A DNA stretch of 64,000 nt, taken from positions 76,523,123 to 76,587,122 of the forward strand of contig CM057825.1 of the NCBI GenBank assembly GCA_030068075.1, read 5' to 3'. The stretch's first letter is position 1, and each line of letters opens with the position of its first letter. The position numbers were made by a program, and so were the translations under genes. This document shows positions 10,935 to 21,312 of this stretch, one piece after another. The notes under the pieces were generated by a model. The model did not search any database, had not been told where the DNA came from, and was given only the letters and a program-made list of their open reading frames with translations. Source of the DNA: Paguma larvata (taxonomy: Eukaryota; Chordata; Mammalia; Carnivora; Viverridae).

Positions 10935-11112
10935 ACAGTATTTCCCAAACCTGTCTGGTAAGATCCACCTGGGATACTGATTGAACATGCAGATTCCTAC
11001 GTGCCTTCCCTAGAAACTCTAATTCAGTAGGTCTGGGGTAGGCCCGGGAATCTGTATGTTTAACAAAAACCCCAGATGGTTCCTATTTTAGGCAAGTTTA
11101 GGAAACACTGAT
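10935..11112 (+). mobile_element. MER5A-like hAT MITE
   Basis: Non-autonomous hAT-Charlie element. GATCCACCTGGGATACTGAT, ACTCTAATTCAGTAGGTCTG, GGGAATCTGTATGTTTAACA and the end TTTAGGAAACACTG follow the MER5A consensus in order. It encodes nothing and would have needed Charlie transposase. Confidence 0.88.
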
Positions 11113-12222
11113 TAATTGCTTGGACTCGGGAAATGACTCATCTGCAATTAAGCAATAATGCCTCTGCTTAAGGAACAATGCCAAGTTATTTTAAAGGCAT
11201 TGAATAATTATATACACTTCTCTAAAAACTGAATTAGCTATTACTCCAATCAGAGGGATTGTTCCATTTAGAATACATTTACACAAATTTTTAAGTTTTT
11301 TTAAATGTCACTAGTTTTTCATATTTGTATTTGTTGTGCTTTTTACGTTTTGGGAGAGGACAAAGGATCATTGTATAAATTGTCCATGACTTATCCAGAA
11401 GCAGATTTGTAAGGTGTCCAAATTTGAGGAGGAATTTTGGGTATGCAGTTTTCTTCTTGCCCTCAAACTCACATTTATATGCAAAAATAGATTGAATAGA
11501 TGCCAAAGATTACATTATGCATAGAAGAACTAAAATTGTCCAAAGCTACTGAATGCTACTTACACCATTTTGCATTTTGATTTTATCAAATTAATTTTAC
11601 TAACATGTTTGTTGTACTATATCGTTCTAATTGCAATCATTTTCATACACAATTAAGATCAAAGAGAAATTCACTCATGGAAGGAAGGGGAGAGGGCTGG
11701 GTGGCTAATTAGTAGAACTAAAAGATCTCCCTCAAAGGATCAAGCCCTTTGCCTCCTCTGTAATCACTGCAAACACAACACCTGCAGAGTTTACCCTCTC
11801 TCAAGAGAACTGAACTCCGCTAACCTTATCCAACTCTACTAGGAAAGTGCTTACAATAGGGGGCCAGACAGACCTGTCTCGGGTCCAATTCTCATTGCCT
11901 GCTTCCTTTGTTTCGTCAGTTTTAGGGAATGGAAGGTGTTAAAACTATTTAAAAAACCATTCGAAATACTGAATTGAAATCTATGAGAAAGAAGGAGGTC
12001 ACCAAAACATTATATTTTTTTCTCTTAAATTTCTGTTGCACTGGCAATGATTAAAAATGGGAGTTCAAAACATTAAAAATGCAGTGAGGTTGTGGGGAAT
12101 GCATAGCCCAGATAGATGCAGCAGACATGTGGTTTTTTTGGCTGTTTAACACCCCTTCTTTTTAGAAGATCACCTTCTTCGAGGAACTGCTCTTCCCTCC
12201 GTTTCATACTATTATTAACAAA
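11113..12222. other. Unique non-coding DNA
   Basis: 1.1 kb with no SINE, L1 or other recognised repeat. It contains AT-rich stretches around 11570-11660 and a more balanced segment at 11680-11900. No exon is supported. Confidence 0.45.
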
Positions 12223-12239
12223 GGAGCTGCCATACTTCT

Positions 12240-12453
12240 TTTTTTTATTGTTTTTAATATTTATTTGTTTTCGAGAGAAAGACAGAGTAAGAGTGGAGGA
12301 GGGGCAAAAAGAAATGAAGACACAGAACCCAAAGCAGGCTCCAGGCTCTGAGTTGTCAGCACAGAGCCCTATATGGGGCTTGAACTCACAAACTCTGAGA
12401 TCATGATCTGAGCTGAAGTTGATGCTTAACCAACTGAGCCACCCAGGTGCCCT
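12240..12453 (-). mobile_element. SINEC with perfect 17-base duplication
   Basis: Full-length reverse copy from the T-rich tail to GAGCCACCCAGGTGCCC. The perfect target-site duplication GGAGCTGCCATACTTCT is at 12223-12239 and 12454-12470. The empty site can therefore be reconstructed exactly. Confidence 0.97.
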
Positions 12454-12470
12454 GGAGCTGCCATACTTCT

Positions 12471-13020
12471 GTAAGTATCTTGGCCACAACTGACCTGTTG
12501 AAGGGTGGGATTCTAACTGAGGTTTGGCAATAATCTTTCTCCCTCCTTTGTGATTTTTGGATTTGGGGCTAAAAGTATCAGGTTACATTTTCTCAGGTGG
12601 CTGAAGCCGTGGGCTATAAAGTTGAAATGTGGTTGATGACAGTGGTGACTGAGAAGCAGAGGGAAAAGAAGCAGATGTAACGTGCAGAGGTAGGAGATGG
12701 GGAGAGAGATCTGTCTGGAAATCCTACTGAAACAAGGACAAGGCAGTTGGCAAGTTGAACACAGTTTTCAAAACTCTCTAAGAATCAGTTTCTTTGTAAA
12801 AATAAAAGTAACCATAGTAGAATGTATTTCCAGTGGTTTTTGCGAGGAATAATCGTGATAATTTATATAAATCACTGAATGCGGGACTCAACACATGGAC
12901 AGAACTCAATAAATGTCAACCAGTAAGCACCCCTAGACATGAGTTTAAGAAAGAGTTAGCTACAGGAATGGTACCTGCATTCAAAGGGCAAGATGTAATA
13001 AAGTTTTGGCCCTGTTTATT
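12471..13020. other. Unassigned non-coding DNA
   Basis: No recognisable repeat. An open frame beginning at 12833 runs into the next SINE and is not gene-like. Confidence 0.4.
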
Positions 13021-13033
13021 AGAAAAAGATCCA

Positions 13034-13279
13034 GGGACTCCTGGGGGGCTCAGTCAGTTAAGTGTCCTGCTCTTGATTTTGTCTCAGGTCATGCTCTCAC
13101 GATTAGTGAGTTTGAGCCCCGCATCAGGCTCTGCACTGGCAGCGCAGAACCTGCTTGGGATTCTCTCTCTCCCTCTCTCTCTGCGTCTCCCCCACTCATG
13201 TCCTCTCTCCCTCCCTCCCTCCCTCCCTCTCTATCTTTCACTCCTCTCTCAAAATAAATAAACCTAAAAGAAAAAAAAA
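13034..13279 (+). mobile_element. SINEC with (CCCT)n expansion
   Basis: Head GGGACTCCTGGGGGGCTCAG, body GCATCAGGCTCTGCACTGGC, then a CT-rich segment grown to CTCCCTCC repeats near 13203-13230, and A-tail. Near-duplication AGAAAAAGATCCA / AGAAAAATATCCC at 13021-13033 and 13280-13292. Confidence 0.95.
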
Positions 13280-13379
13280 AGAAAAATATCCCCAAATTCA
13301 GTTGACACCTGACTACAATTTTAACCTAACTTGAGAAGAACCTCAAGCATGGTGAAAAGTGGAGACTCCAAAGCAGGGT

Positions 13380-13540
13380 TAATAAAGATAATAACAAATA
13401 AACAGTTTGCTCCTGAGTGCTAACTGTAGGCCAGACAGGAAGCTAAGTGTTTTACATCCTTAATACTTACTGCCACTAGACGAGTTTGGTATTATTCCTA
13501 TTCTGCAGATGAGGAAACTGATGAATGATGTTGAAATCTG
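13380..13540 (-). mobile_element. MIR fragment
   Basis: Reverse MIR: AGTGCTAACTGTAGGCCAGA, TTTTACATCCTTAATACTTA and CTGCAGATGAGGAAACTGAT follow the 3'-to-5' order of the consensus. Confidence 0.85.
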
Positions 13541-13874
13541 CCTTCAAAGAAGACTATTCATGGAGGCCCAGTTGGCCAGTTGTATTTAAGAGAAGTGGCT
13601 ATTCCTCAATTTTCTCTGTCACCTCCATCCATCAGCATGTCTTAGTTACTGATTGGTTGCTAAGTTGGTGAAATGGCCATTACCACACTGAAGGAGTTTA
13701 AACTCAAGCCAGGGAAGGATATTTCACTTTCCCCAGCCGCTTTCCTTCTGGCCTTCCCAAACTGAGCATGCTTCATGGTTCTATTTCAATTCTTCACTTC
13801 TTCTCTGTACCATTCCTCTGCTTCTGTTGGCAGGCCTCATCCCAGAACTGCTTTGTTTCCCAATGGGAGGGTCA
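13541..13874. other. Unassigned non-coding DNA
   Basis: No recognised repeat, exon or regulatory element. Confidence 0.4.
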
Positions 13875-13887
13875 TAAGGACCTTTTG

Positions 13888-14107
13888 TTTTTGGTTTAGT
13901 AGTTTTTTAAATGTTTGTTTATTTATTTTGAGAAAGAGAGACAGTGAGTGGGGGAGAGACAGAGAGAGGGAAAAAGCATCTGAACCGGGCTCTAAGCCAT
14001 CAGGTCAGAGCCTGACTTGGGACTCAGTCCCGTGAAATGCAAGATCATGATCTCAGCTGAAATCAAAAGTCAGTTGCTCAACCAGTTGAGCCACCCAGGC
14101 ACCCCTG
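13888..14107 (-). mobile_element. SINEC
   Basis: Reverse copy. TTTTAAATGTTTGTTTATTT begins it and GAGCCACCCAGGCACCCC ends it. Duplication TAAGGACCTTTTG / TAAGGACTTTTTG at 13875-13887 and 14108-14120. Confidence 0.96.
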
Positions 14108-14120
14108 TAAGGACTTTTTG

Positions 14121-14465
14121 AATTATCACCCAAATCAGAGCCTATTTTAGTTTGTTTTTTTTTTTAAATCTGTAATTCTTGACTGCCCTTGGTTCCTATG
14201 GCTTTCTGCTTAGTCTCAATTATTGCTTTGCCCTAATTTGTAGGATTATTATATGTTCTAACTGGGACTGTTTATTTGTCTTACTCTAAGCTACCCATGA
14301 TCACAGCTTCCCAGAAAATGGCAGGTACATCTGCTGCCTAAACCAGCTTGCTCTGATTTTCTACCTCTGTCTTGACATCTTTCATTCTAATCTGTCATCT
14401 TGCATTCTTGGCCTCCTGAAATATATATTTTTTATTTTTTCCAACTAGCTTATATATTCAACCTG
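14121..14465. other. Unassigned non-coding DNA
   Basis: Contains a short poly(T) near 14154-14165. No repeat family recognised. Confidence 0.4.
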
Positions 14466-14469
14466 TAGA

Positions 14470-14740
14470 ACGGTGTGCTTCACATTGTGATTCTCAGTCC
14501 ATCTGCCCTTGAGTCATCTGGAGTGCTTTATGAAAGTAAACATTTTTAGCTCCATCCTCACAAATCAGAATTTCTAAGATAAGTCCAAGAAGTATACATT
14601 TTTTTCATATTTTACTTTTAACTAATCTCCACATCAAATGTGGGCTTGAACCCACAGCCCTGAAATCAAGAGTTGCATGTTCCACAGACTAGTCAGTTAC
14701 CAGGTGATTCTTATGCATACAGAGCTTGGGGCCATTGTGT
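14470..14740 (+). mobile_element. MER5A-like hAT MITE split by a SINE
   Basis: Two colinear pieces. 14470-14597 has GATTCTCAGTCCATCTGCCC and AATCAGAATTTCTAAGAT. 14699-14740 begins CCAGGTGATTCTTATGCATA, which normally follows directly in MER5A. A short carnivore SINE lies between them. Confidence 0.8.
14598..14698 (-). mobile_element. Short carnivore SINE variant inside MER5A
   Basis: Reverse short-form copy: ATTTTACTTTTAACTAATCT, CAAATGTGGGCTTGAACCCA, then a degraded head (ACTAGTCAGTTAC). More diverged than other copies, so among the older ones, but still younger than the MER5A it splits. Confidence 0.82.
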
Positions 14741-14744
14741 GGTA

Positions 14745-15615
14745 AGAACAGATACTATAATCATAGATTATTTTTTTATTCCAAGTACTTCCAGTTCTGT
14801 GCTTCGCACCTGGAAGATTATCACTAATTGCTTCTTGGGTTAAAGAATGAATAAATCTCAATTTAGAAGGAAATCCAGTCATGGGAAATCTTCCCTACTC
14901 TAAGGAGATATTTGCAATTTTCACTAAATGCGCCCATAATACCAACTTCAAGTATAATCCTCATTCCTTCATGGGTTAAACTGCTTAAATCTCCTTTGGA
15001 TTTTGCTTCTTCCTAAAATAATGTAATTTTAATTTACTTTGGTTGTGATGAAATATCATATCAAACTGGTTTAGCACTCTCAAGGTGTTCTTTAATTCAG
15101 TGTAGACTTCCTCCTAGGTAAAAGCTATGAGTTTTCTCCAATTATAACCGTAAGGAAATACCAAAATGATTTTATAAGCCAGGTAAATATTGTTGTAGGG
15201 ACTACTAAATAGGTTTTAATGTTTTAATGTATCATTAATTCAACAAATATTGACCGTAATTAAACATTCAGATTGTTATCACAAGCAGTGTGTACAAGGA
15301 AGCCAATGATTTCCTATTGTTTCCTGGGAATATTAATTTTGTCTTCCTTATTCAGTTAGGTTTGAAAGCTCTTTTTGCTCCCTAGCTGCAACTCATTCAA
15401 TGCTGGGTGACTCCAGGTAGACACTTTGGATTGCTGACTCTAAGAGACCTCTAGTTCCTATCAGCATAACTTATTAACACTCGAGTTTCCCTTCTGTCTG
15501 TTTTTCTATCAGGACTTGATCTATTTTCTAACAGTCACCTTGATCTTTTTGTTAGCCACCCTTTGACATTGAACATGTGAAGAGAGAAACGGAGCAAAGG
15601 CGATATAACCGTGAA
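14745..15615. other. Unassigned non-coding DNA
   Basis: Nearly 900 bases with no SINE, L1 or named repeat. No coding signature. Confidence 0.45.
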
Positions 15616-15619
15616 CTCT

Positions 15620-15790
15620 AAATATGTCATTGCTTTTAATCTCTACAATGACTTTGTGGGGCATGCTGTTTTCTTCTCATACTATAGAAGAGATAGGTAA
15701 TATAAGGCTAATAGTGGTTGTGTAACTGGACCAAATTATATAGCTAAGAAATGGCAGATCCAGGACTTAATTTATCATTTCTTTGGTCCC
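15620..15790 (-). mobile_element. MIR fragment
   Basis: Reverse MIR: TTTTAATCTCTACAATGACT, the ACTATAGAAGAGATAGG analogue of the GATGAGGAAACTGAGG block, and TAGCTAAGAAATGGCAGATC near the tRNA-like end. Confidence 0.75.
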
Positions 15791-16261
15791 TAGACTCATC
15801 TACTTTCTAGTCTACCATGTTGCTTCCTCACTTTATTTTGCAGCTTCTCAAACACCTTTCTGCCTTCCCCCAGAGTGCCTTATTCTTGGCCATGTGTTAG
15901 TTCCCTACTCTGAATTGATCTCACCCAGGAGTTCCCTAGCAATCAGATGCTCTGTTGTTTCTCTATTACTCAGCCACTTTCTTTCCCACCCTGTCAGCTT
16001 CTTCATGGCCAGTCTTGCAGAAACATAGAGCACCATTTTCAGAAACAAAGCAATAATGTAGTCTTCTTTGATGACTTCTGTTGGTCTTATTATGGATATG
16101 ATACGAGTTACAGTTGAAAGTAGGTTTTGCTGAATATAACGTAAAACCCAGCTATAGTTGCTAAACAAAAAGTTAATTTTTCTCATATAACAAGAAGTTT
16201 AGAAGTCAGTGTTCACACAAGATGCCATAATGATTTCACAACTAATGTCTCTGCAGTTCTA
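15791..16261. other. Unassigned non-coding DNA
   Basis: Open frames of 81 and 93 codons overlap on opposite strands without any domain or conserved feature. Not called as genes. Confidence 0.4.
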
Positions 16262-16270
16262 CTGACTTTT

Positions 16271-16464
16271 TAAAAGTTTATTTATTTATTTTGAGAAAGA
16301 AAGAGACAGTGTGAGTGGGGAAGGGGAAGAAAGAAAAGGAGACAGAGAATCCCAAGCAGGCTCTGCACCCTTGACATGGGGCTCCAACCCACGAAACCAT
16401 GAGATCATGACCTGAGGTGAAATCAAGAGTTGGACACTTAACCAACTGAGCCACCTTGGCTCCT
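16271..16464 (-). mobile_element. SINEC
   Basis: Reverse copy with duplication CTGACTTTT at 16262-16270 and 16465-16473. Its head lies 208 bases from the head of the next, oppositely oriented SINE. Confidence 0.95.
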
Positions 16465-16672
16465 CTGACTTTTCCCTTCCATTTGATGACAAGACAGCTT
16501 CTCTATCTCCAGCTATTGCATCCACATTCAGAAACAAATGAAAGGGGAAAGGGCAGCTGGCAGCGGTATTTCGCCACATGCTCCTACACAAGCCCAACAG
16601 ACTTCCCCTAAGGCCGTGTTGAAGAGAATGGGTCACAAGACCAACCACCAGTTGTTAAAAAGGAAGAAAATA

Positions 16673-16898
16673 GGGGTGCTGGGTGGCTCAGTCGGTTGAG
16701 CGTCTGACTTCAGCTCAGGTCATGATCTTGCTTATGGGTTCGGGCCCCACGTCGGGCTCTGTGCTACCAGCTCAGAGCCTGGAGCCTGCTTCCGATTCTG
16801 TGTCTCCCTCTCTCTCTGCCCTTCCCCTGCTCATGCTTCCTCCCTCTCTCTCTCTGTCTCTCTCTCTCTCAAAATAAATAAATGCCAAAAAAAAAGAA
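16673..16898 (+). mobile_element. SINEC
   Basis: Forward copy lacking one base of the usual GCCTGGGTGG (GTGCTGGGTGG), with a long (CT)n and A-tail. Perfect 10-base duplication GAAGAAAATA at 16663-16672 and 16899-16908. Confidence 0.96.
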
Positions 16899-17368
16899 GA
16901 AGAAAATAAATTAGGCAAACAGCAAATTGATAGGCTAACGAATAAATATCACATTATCATATCAATGGAAAAAGCATTGTCACAAAGAATTGAACACTCG
17001 TTCATGATAAAAATTCAGCAAACTAGGAACAGAGGGACACTTCCTCAACTAGGCAAAGATATTCCTATACCAAAATCTCTAAAGCTAACATTATACCTAA
17101 TGATGAGAAACAAGAAGCTTTCCCACTAAGATCAGGAAGAAGGCAAGATTGTCCCCTTTCACCACTCCTTTTCAACATCATACTAAAAGTCATAGCTAAT
17201 GCAGTAAGGAGAAGGAAATGAAAGTTATACATATTGGGAAGGAATAAATGAAACGGGTCTTTGTAGATGACATGACTGTCTATGTAGAAAATATGAATCA
17301 ACAACAACAGCAAAAAACCTCTGGGAATTAATAAAGGATTATAATAAGGTTTCAGGATACTAGGTTAA

Positions 17369-17923
17369 TGATGTGGAAAACAAAGGCAAAAGAAACACAG
17401 AAAACAAACAAACAAGCAAACAAAACAAAACAAAAACTTCCTTACAACTTACGGCCTATTGCCAAGTACTTGAGACAGGCAGAGTGACCTTCCTCCAGGA
17501 ACTCAACTGCCTCAATATTAACATTAGTTTGACATTAGCCCAACCTCCAAGATCCTGTAAGTCTTCTTTAACATATGAAAATCGCTTTGGAAACTTCCTT
17601 TATCTCTACCCACCCCAAGATATAGCATATGGCCCACCGATATACATCTGATGGGTCTCATGACTAAGGTTTTATTAGGTAGTAGTAAATGACCCCTCAA
17701 GGTCCTGGAAACCTTGCTACCAAATTCCTTAAAGACTTAATGCTTTCTCTAGCCCCCTCCCAACTTTAAAGCATATAATCAGCAACTCCTCACAACCCCA
17801 GTGCCGCTCTTTCTAGCCATGGGTCCTGTCTCAGTCCTTTAATAAAACCACCTTTTTTGCACTGAGGATGTCTCAAGAATTCTTTCTTGACCATTTGCCC
17901 CCAGATCCCGCCATTTCACAACA
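17369..17923 (+). mobile_element. Solo LTR of an endogenous retrovirus (ERV1-like)
   Basis: 555-base segment interrupting the L1. It starts TG (TGATGTGGAAAAC) and ends CA (TTTCACAACA), with a perfect 5-base target duplication GTTAA at 17364-17368 and 17924-17928. A TATA-like ATATAA at 17773-17778 is followed by a polyadenylation signal AATAAA at 17841-17846 and a short U5-like end. Only one LTR is present and there is no internal gag, pol or env sequence, so it is a recombined solo LTR. The family name is not determined. A CAAA-rich stretch lies at 17401-17437. Confidence 0.82.
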
Positions 17924-18106
17924 GTTAATATACAAAAGTCAGCTGCTTTCCTATATATCATCAATGCAGAACAAGTGAAACATAAAATTAAAAATACAGA
18001 TTTTACATTAGCACCCCCAATAAAATATTTTGGTATAAATAATTCAGTATTGAGGTATAAATCTAATAAAATATGTACAAGTTCTATGTATGAAAAAATA
18101 CTACAT

Positions 18107-18316
18107 GGGGCACCTGGGTGGCTCTGTCGGTGAAGTGTCTGACTTCGTCTCAGGTCATGATCTCATGGTTCGTGAGTTCAAGTCTCATGTCAAACTCTGT
18201 GCTAACATCTCAGAGCGGGGAGCCTGCTTCAGATTCTGTGTCTCCCTCTTTCTCTGTTCCTCCCCTGGTCATGCTCTGTCTCTGTCTCTCAATAATAAAT
18301 AAACATTAAAAATTTA
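18107..18316 (+). mobile_element. SINEC inserted in L1
   Basis: Forward copy with perfect 13-base duplication AAAAAATACTACA at 18093-18105 and 18317-18329. L1 ORF2 sequence continues directly afterwards. Confidence 0.96.
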
Positions 18317-18879
18317 AAAAAATACTACAAAACTTTGATGAACAAAATAAATGAAAATATATTCCATGTTCATAGATAGGAAGATTCAATATTGTCAAGA
18401 TATCAATTCTTCCCAACCTGATCTATAGATACAGTACAATCCCAATCAAAATCCCAGAAAGGTATCTTGTAAACATTAACAAACTGGTTCCAAAGTTTAT
18501 ATGGAGAGGCAAAAGAATGAGAGTAGCCACCACATACTGAAGAACAAAGTTTGAGAACTGACACTACCCAACTTCAAGATTTACCATAAAGCTGCAATGA
18601 TTATGACAATGAGATATGGGTGAAAGAATAAATCAGTAGAAATAAACTGCTCAATGAAACAGAATAGAGAGCACAGAAATAGAGCCACATAAATATAGTC
18701 AACTGATATTTGACAAAAAGCAAAGGCAATACAACAGAGCAAAAATAATTTTTTCAAAAAATGATGCTGTAACAATTAGACATCTACATATGAAACAGTA
18801 AATCTAGACAGACTTTACACCCTTCATAGAAAGTAACTCAAAATGGACTATAGACTTAAGTATAAAATGCAAAAGTATA

Positions 18880-18988
18880 GGGACACCTGGCTGGCTCAGT
18901 CTGAAGAGCATGTGATCCTTGATCTCGGGGTCATGAGTTTGAGCCCAGGTTGGGTGTAGAGATTACTCAAAAATGTAAAGCTTAAAAC
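18880..18988 (+). mobile_element. Short carnivore SINE variant in L1
   Basis: GGGACACCTGGCTGGCTCAG, GATCTCGGGGTCATGAGTTT, TTGGGTGTAGAGATTACTC, then A-rich. The outer duplication AAAATGCAAAAGTATA at 18864-18879 matches AAAATGCCAAAGTATA at 19203-19218, beyond the next SINE. This copy therefore arrived first. Confidence 0.93.
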
Positions 18989-18996
18989 AAATGCCA

Positions 18997-19203
18997 GGGG
19001 CGCCTGGGTGGCTCAGTTGGTTAAGCGGCCGACTTCGGCCCAGGTCATGATCTCACAGTCTGTGAGTTCGAGCCCCGCGTCGGGCTCTGTGCTGACAGTT
19101 CAGAGCCTGGAGCCTGCTTCTGATTCTGTGTCTCCCTCTCTCTCTGCCCTTCTCCTGCTCACGTTCTGTCTCTATGTCCCAAAAATAAAATAAACGTTAA
19201 AAA
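18997..19203 (+). mobile_element. SINEC nested in the 3' duplication of a short SINE
   Basis: Near-consensus full-length copy. Its own duplication AAATGCCA at 18989-18996 and 19204-19211 lies inside the older SINE's target duplication. It is therefore the later of the two insertions. Confidence 0.95.
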
Positions 19204-20650
19204 AAATGCCAAAGTATAAAACCCCTAGAAGATGACATAGGAGAAACTCTAGAAAACCTTGAATATGGCAATAACTTTTTAGATATAATACCAAAGAAAT
19301 TAATTGATGAAAGAAATATTTGATAAGCTGGACTTCATTAAAATTAAAAACTTCTGCTCTGAAAAAGACATTGCCAAGAGAATGACAGGACAATCTACAG
19401 ACTGGGGGAAAATACTTGCAAAAGACACATCTGGTAAGGGATGGCTGTCCAAAATACACAAACACTTAAAACAACAATAAGGAAATGAACTGCCCAATTA
19501 GAAAAATGGGCAAAATACTCTAAGAGATACGTCACCAAAGAAGATATATAGATGGCAAGTAAGCATATGAAAAGATGTTCAACATCATATGTCCTTTGAG
19601 AATTGCAGATGAAAACAATGAGACTCTACTATACACAGAATGGTTATATCCAAAATACTGACCACGCTAAATGCTGATAAGAATGTGGAACAACAGGAAC
19701 GCCCATTCATTGCTGGTAGAAATATAAAATGGTACAGCTGTTTGGAAGACAGTTTCTTATAAAACTGAGCATAGTCTGCCCATACAATCTATCAATAGTG
19801 CTCCCTGTTACTTACCAAATGAACTGAAAATTTATATCCACACAAAAACCTCACGAACGTTTATAGCAGCTTTATTCATAATTGCCCAAACTTAGAAACA
19901 AACAAGATGGCATTTAGTACATAAATGGATGAGGAAAACTGTGGTATATCCAGATAATGGAACACCATTCAGCATTTAAAAGAAAGGACCTAAAAAAAAT
20001 AAAAGAAATGACTTGTCGAGGCATGAAAAGATATGGAGGAGGAAACTTAGATGCATATTACTAAGCGAAACAAGCCAATCTGAAAAGGCCACATACTGTA
20101 TGAGTCTAACTGTATGACATTCTGAAAAAGGCAAACCTACAGAGAGAGTAAAAGATGAGTGGCTGCCAGGGATGGGGAGGAGGCCAAGAGATGGGTGTGC
20201 AGAGCACAGAGGATTTGAGAGCAATGAAACTGCTCTGTATGATATTAAATGGAGGGCACATGTCCTGCATTTGTCAAAAACCATAAAATGTACTGCTCCA
20301 AGCATGAGCCCTAATGTTAACTATAGATTGTGGGTGATAACGATGTATCGATGTTGCTTCATTGAGTGTAAAAAACGTACCACCGCGGTGTGGGATGTCA
20401 ATAGTTGGCGAGGTGGTAGGTATGTGGGGACTGAGTGTCTGTGGCAAGTCTCTGTACGTTCTGCGCAATTGTGCTGTGAACCTAAAACTGTCTTAAAAAA
20501 ATGAAGTCTGCCCTCCCCAAAGGGCAGAGAAGGGAGAAAATAGGATTGTCAAGAATGACTTAGACCAGTCATTATTATTTTTGCCTGACACTGAACATTG
20601 ACGCCCTGAACTAAAGTGAAGTTTTATTAGCAAGGCAGAGGGGGATAATT

Positions 20651-20743
20651 TCCTTCTTGATGGTATTTTCTAATTAAGATTTTTTTTTTGGTCTGGATAT
20701 AAATATGCGTCCTTACGATGTTATTGTAAATCCTTTTGTTTTT
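20651..20743 (+). repeat. Copy A of an unnamed ~90-base repeat
   Basis: TCCTTCTTGATGGTATTTTC...GGATATAAATATGCGTCC...GATGTTATTGTAA aligns by eye to 23994-24079 at about 80% identity, with a small gap at the T-run. The family is not identified. Confidence 0.7.
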
Positions 20744-21183
20744 ACTAGATGTATGTTATGCCACTAATGGTGTCTACCATACAGGTGCTTCCCATGATTT
20801 CCAGTCTTGGTACTGAAAGAACAGCCAAGGGACTCTGGCCTGGCCTCCGTGCCATCTGCTCTGACCCAGCCTCTCTTCTTCATTCTCTTGTGAGTCAAGG
20901 GCTCTGTTTACAAAACGGACAGCCAGGGTTCCGGGTGCAGCCTGTGGTCATGGGACTGCACCCACAGGCCAGAGTTGCAGTTGAAGGATTCAATTGAAGC
21001 CTTTGTCCTTAATAGCACCCAGGATATAAAAACCTGTTTTTATCTTTGTTTGAATGAAATCTTATAAGGAAATGTAAATAAATGAATTAGATGCCATCAG
21101 AGCTGCTTGCCTGAATCCAGGAAAAGGGGTGAAGCAACTCTCCTAAACTCTTCTAGAACAATTAAAAGCCTTAACAACTGCCA

Positions 21184-21285
21184 GGACACTCCCTACATGG
21201 AGTACCCCAAAACACCCCTGCCCATGCCTTGCCTTGGGTCTAGTCACCTCACAAGGGCACCCCCTGCATGGGGCACCCCAGGACA
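21184..21285 (+). repeat. Imperfect 31-base direct repeat
   Basis: 21184-21214 and 21255-21285 match at about 24 of 31 positions around CATGGAGTACCCC / CATGGGGCACCCC. The unit start-to-start spacing is 71 bases. Confidence 0.7.
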
Positions 21286-21312
21286 TCCTGGCTGGAATCC
21301 AGTTCAGCTTCA

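Larger units (their letters stand above)
16910..20510 (+). mobile_element. Old LINE-1, ORF2 second half to 3' end
   Basis: Colinear with L1 ORF2: CACTCGTTCATGATAAAAAT, TTGTCCCCTTTCACCACTCC, TAGATGACATGACTGTCTATG (reverse-transcriptase region), the C-terminal segments to about 19900, and a 3' UTR ending CTGTGAACCTAAAACTGTCT near 20500. Frames are broken throughout. It is interrupted by a solo LTR (17369) and SINEs at 18107, 18880 and 18997, all of which are younger. Confidence 0.9.
20511..21312. other. Non-coding DNA with a diverged internal duplication
   Basis: No named repeat. 20651-20743 resembles 23994-24079 (see that entry). 20770-21000 is the most GC-balanced unique segment nearby and holds an 82-codon open frame without a domain. 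21184-21214 and 21255-21285 are imperfect direct copies. Confidence 0.4.

Noticed and set aside
12073..12489. 138-codon minus-strand frame
   Set aside because: About half of it is the SINE at 12240-12453 and the rest has no domain. Chance read-through.
17373..17651. 92-codon frame in the solo LTR as a retroviral gene
   Set aside because: It lies wholly inside the LTR, contains the CAAA-repeat translation and has no viral protein motif. No internal retroviral region is present.
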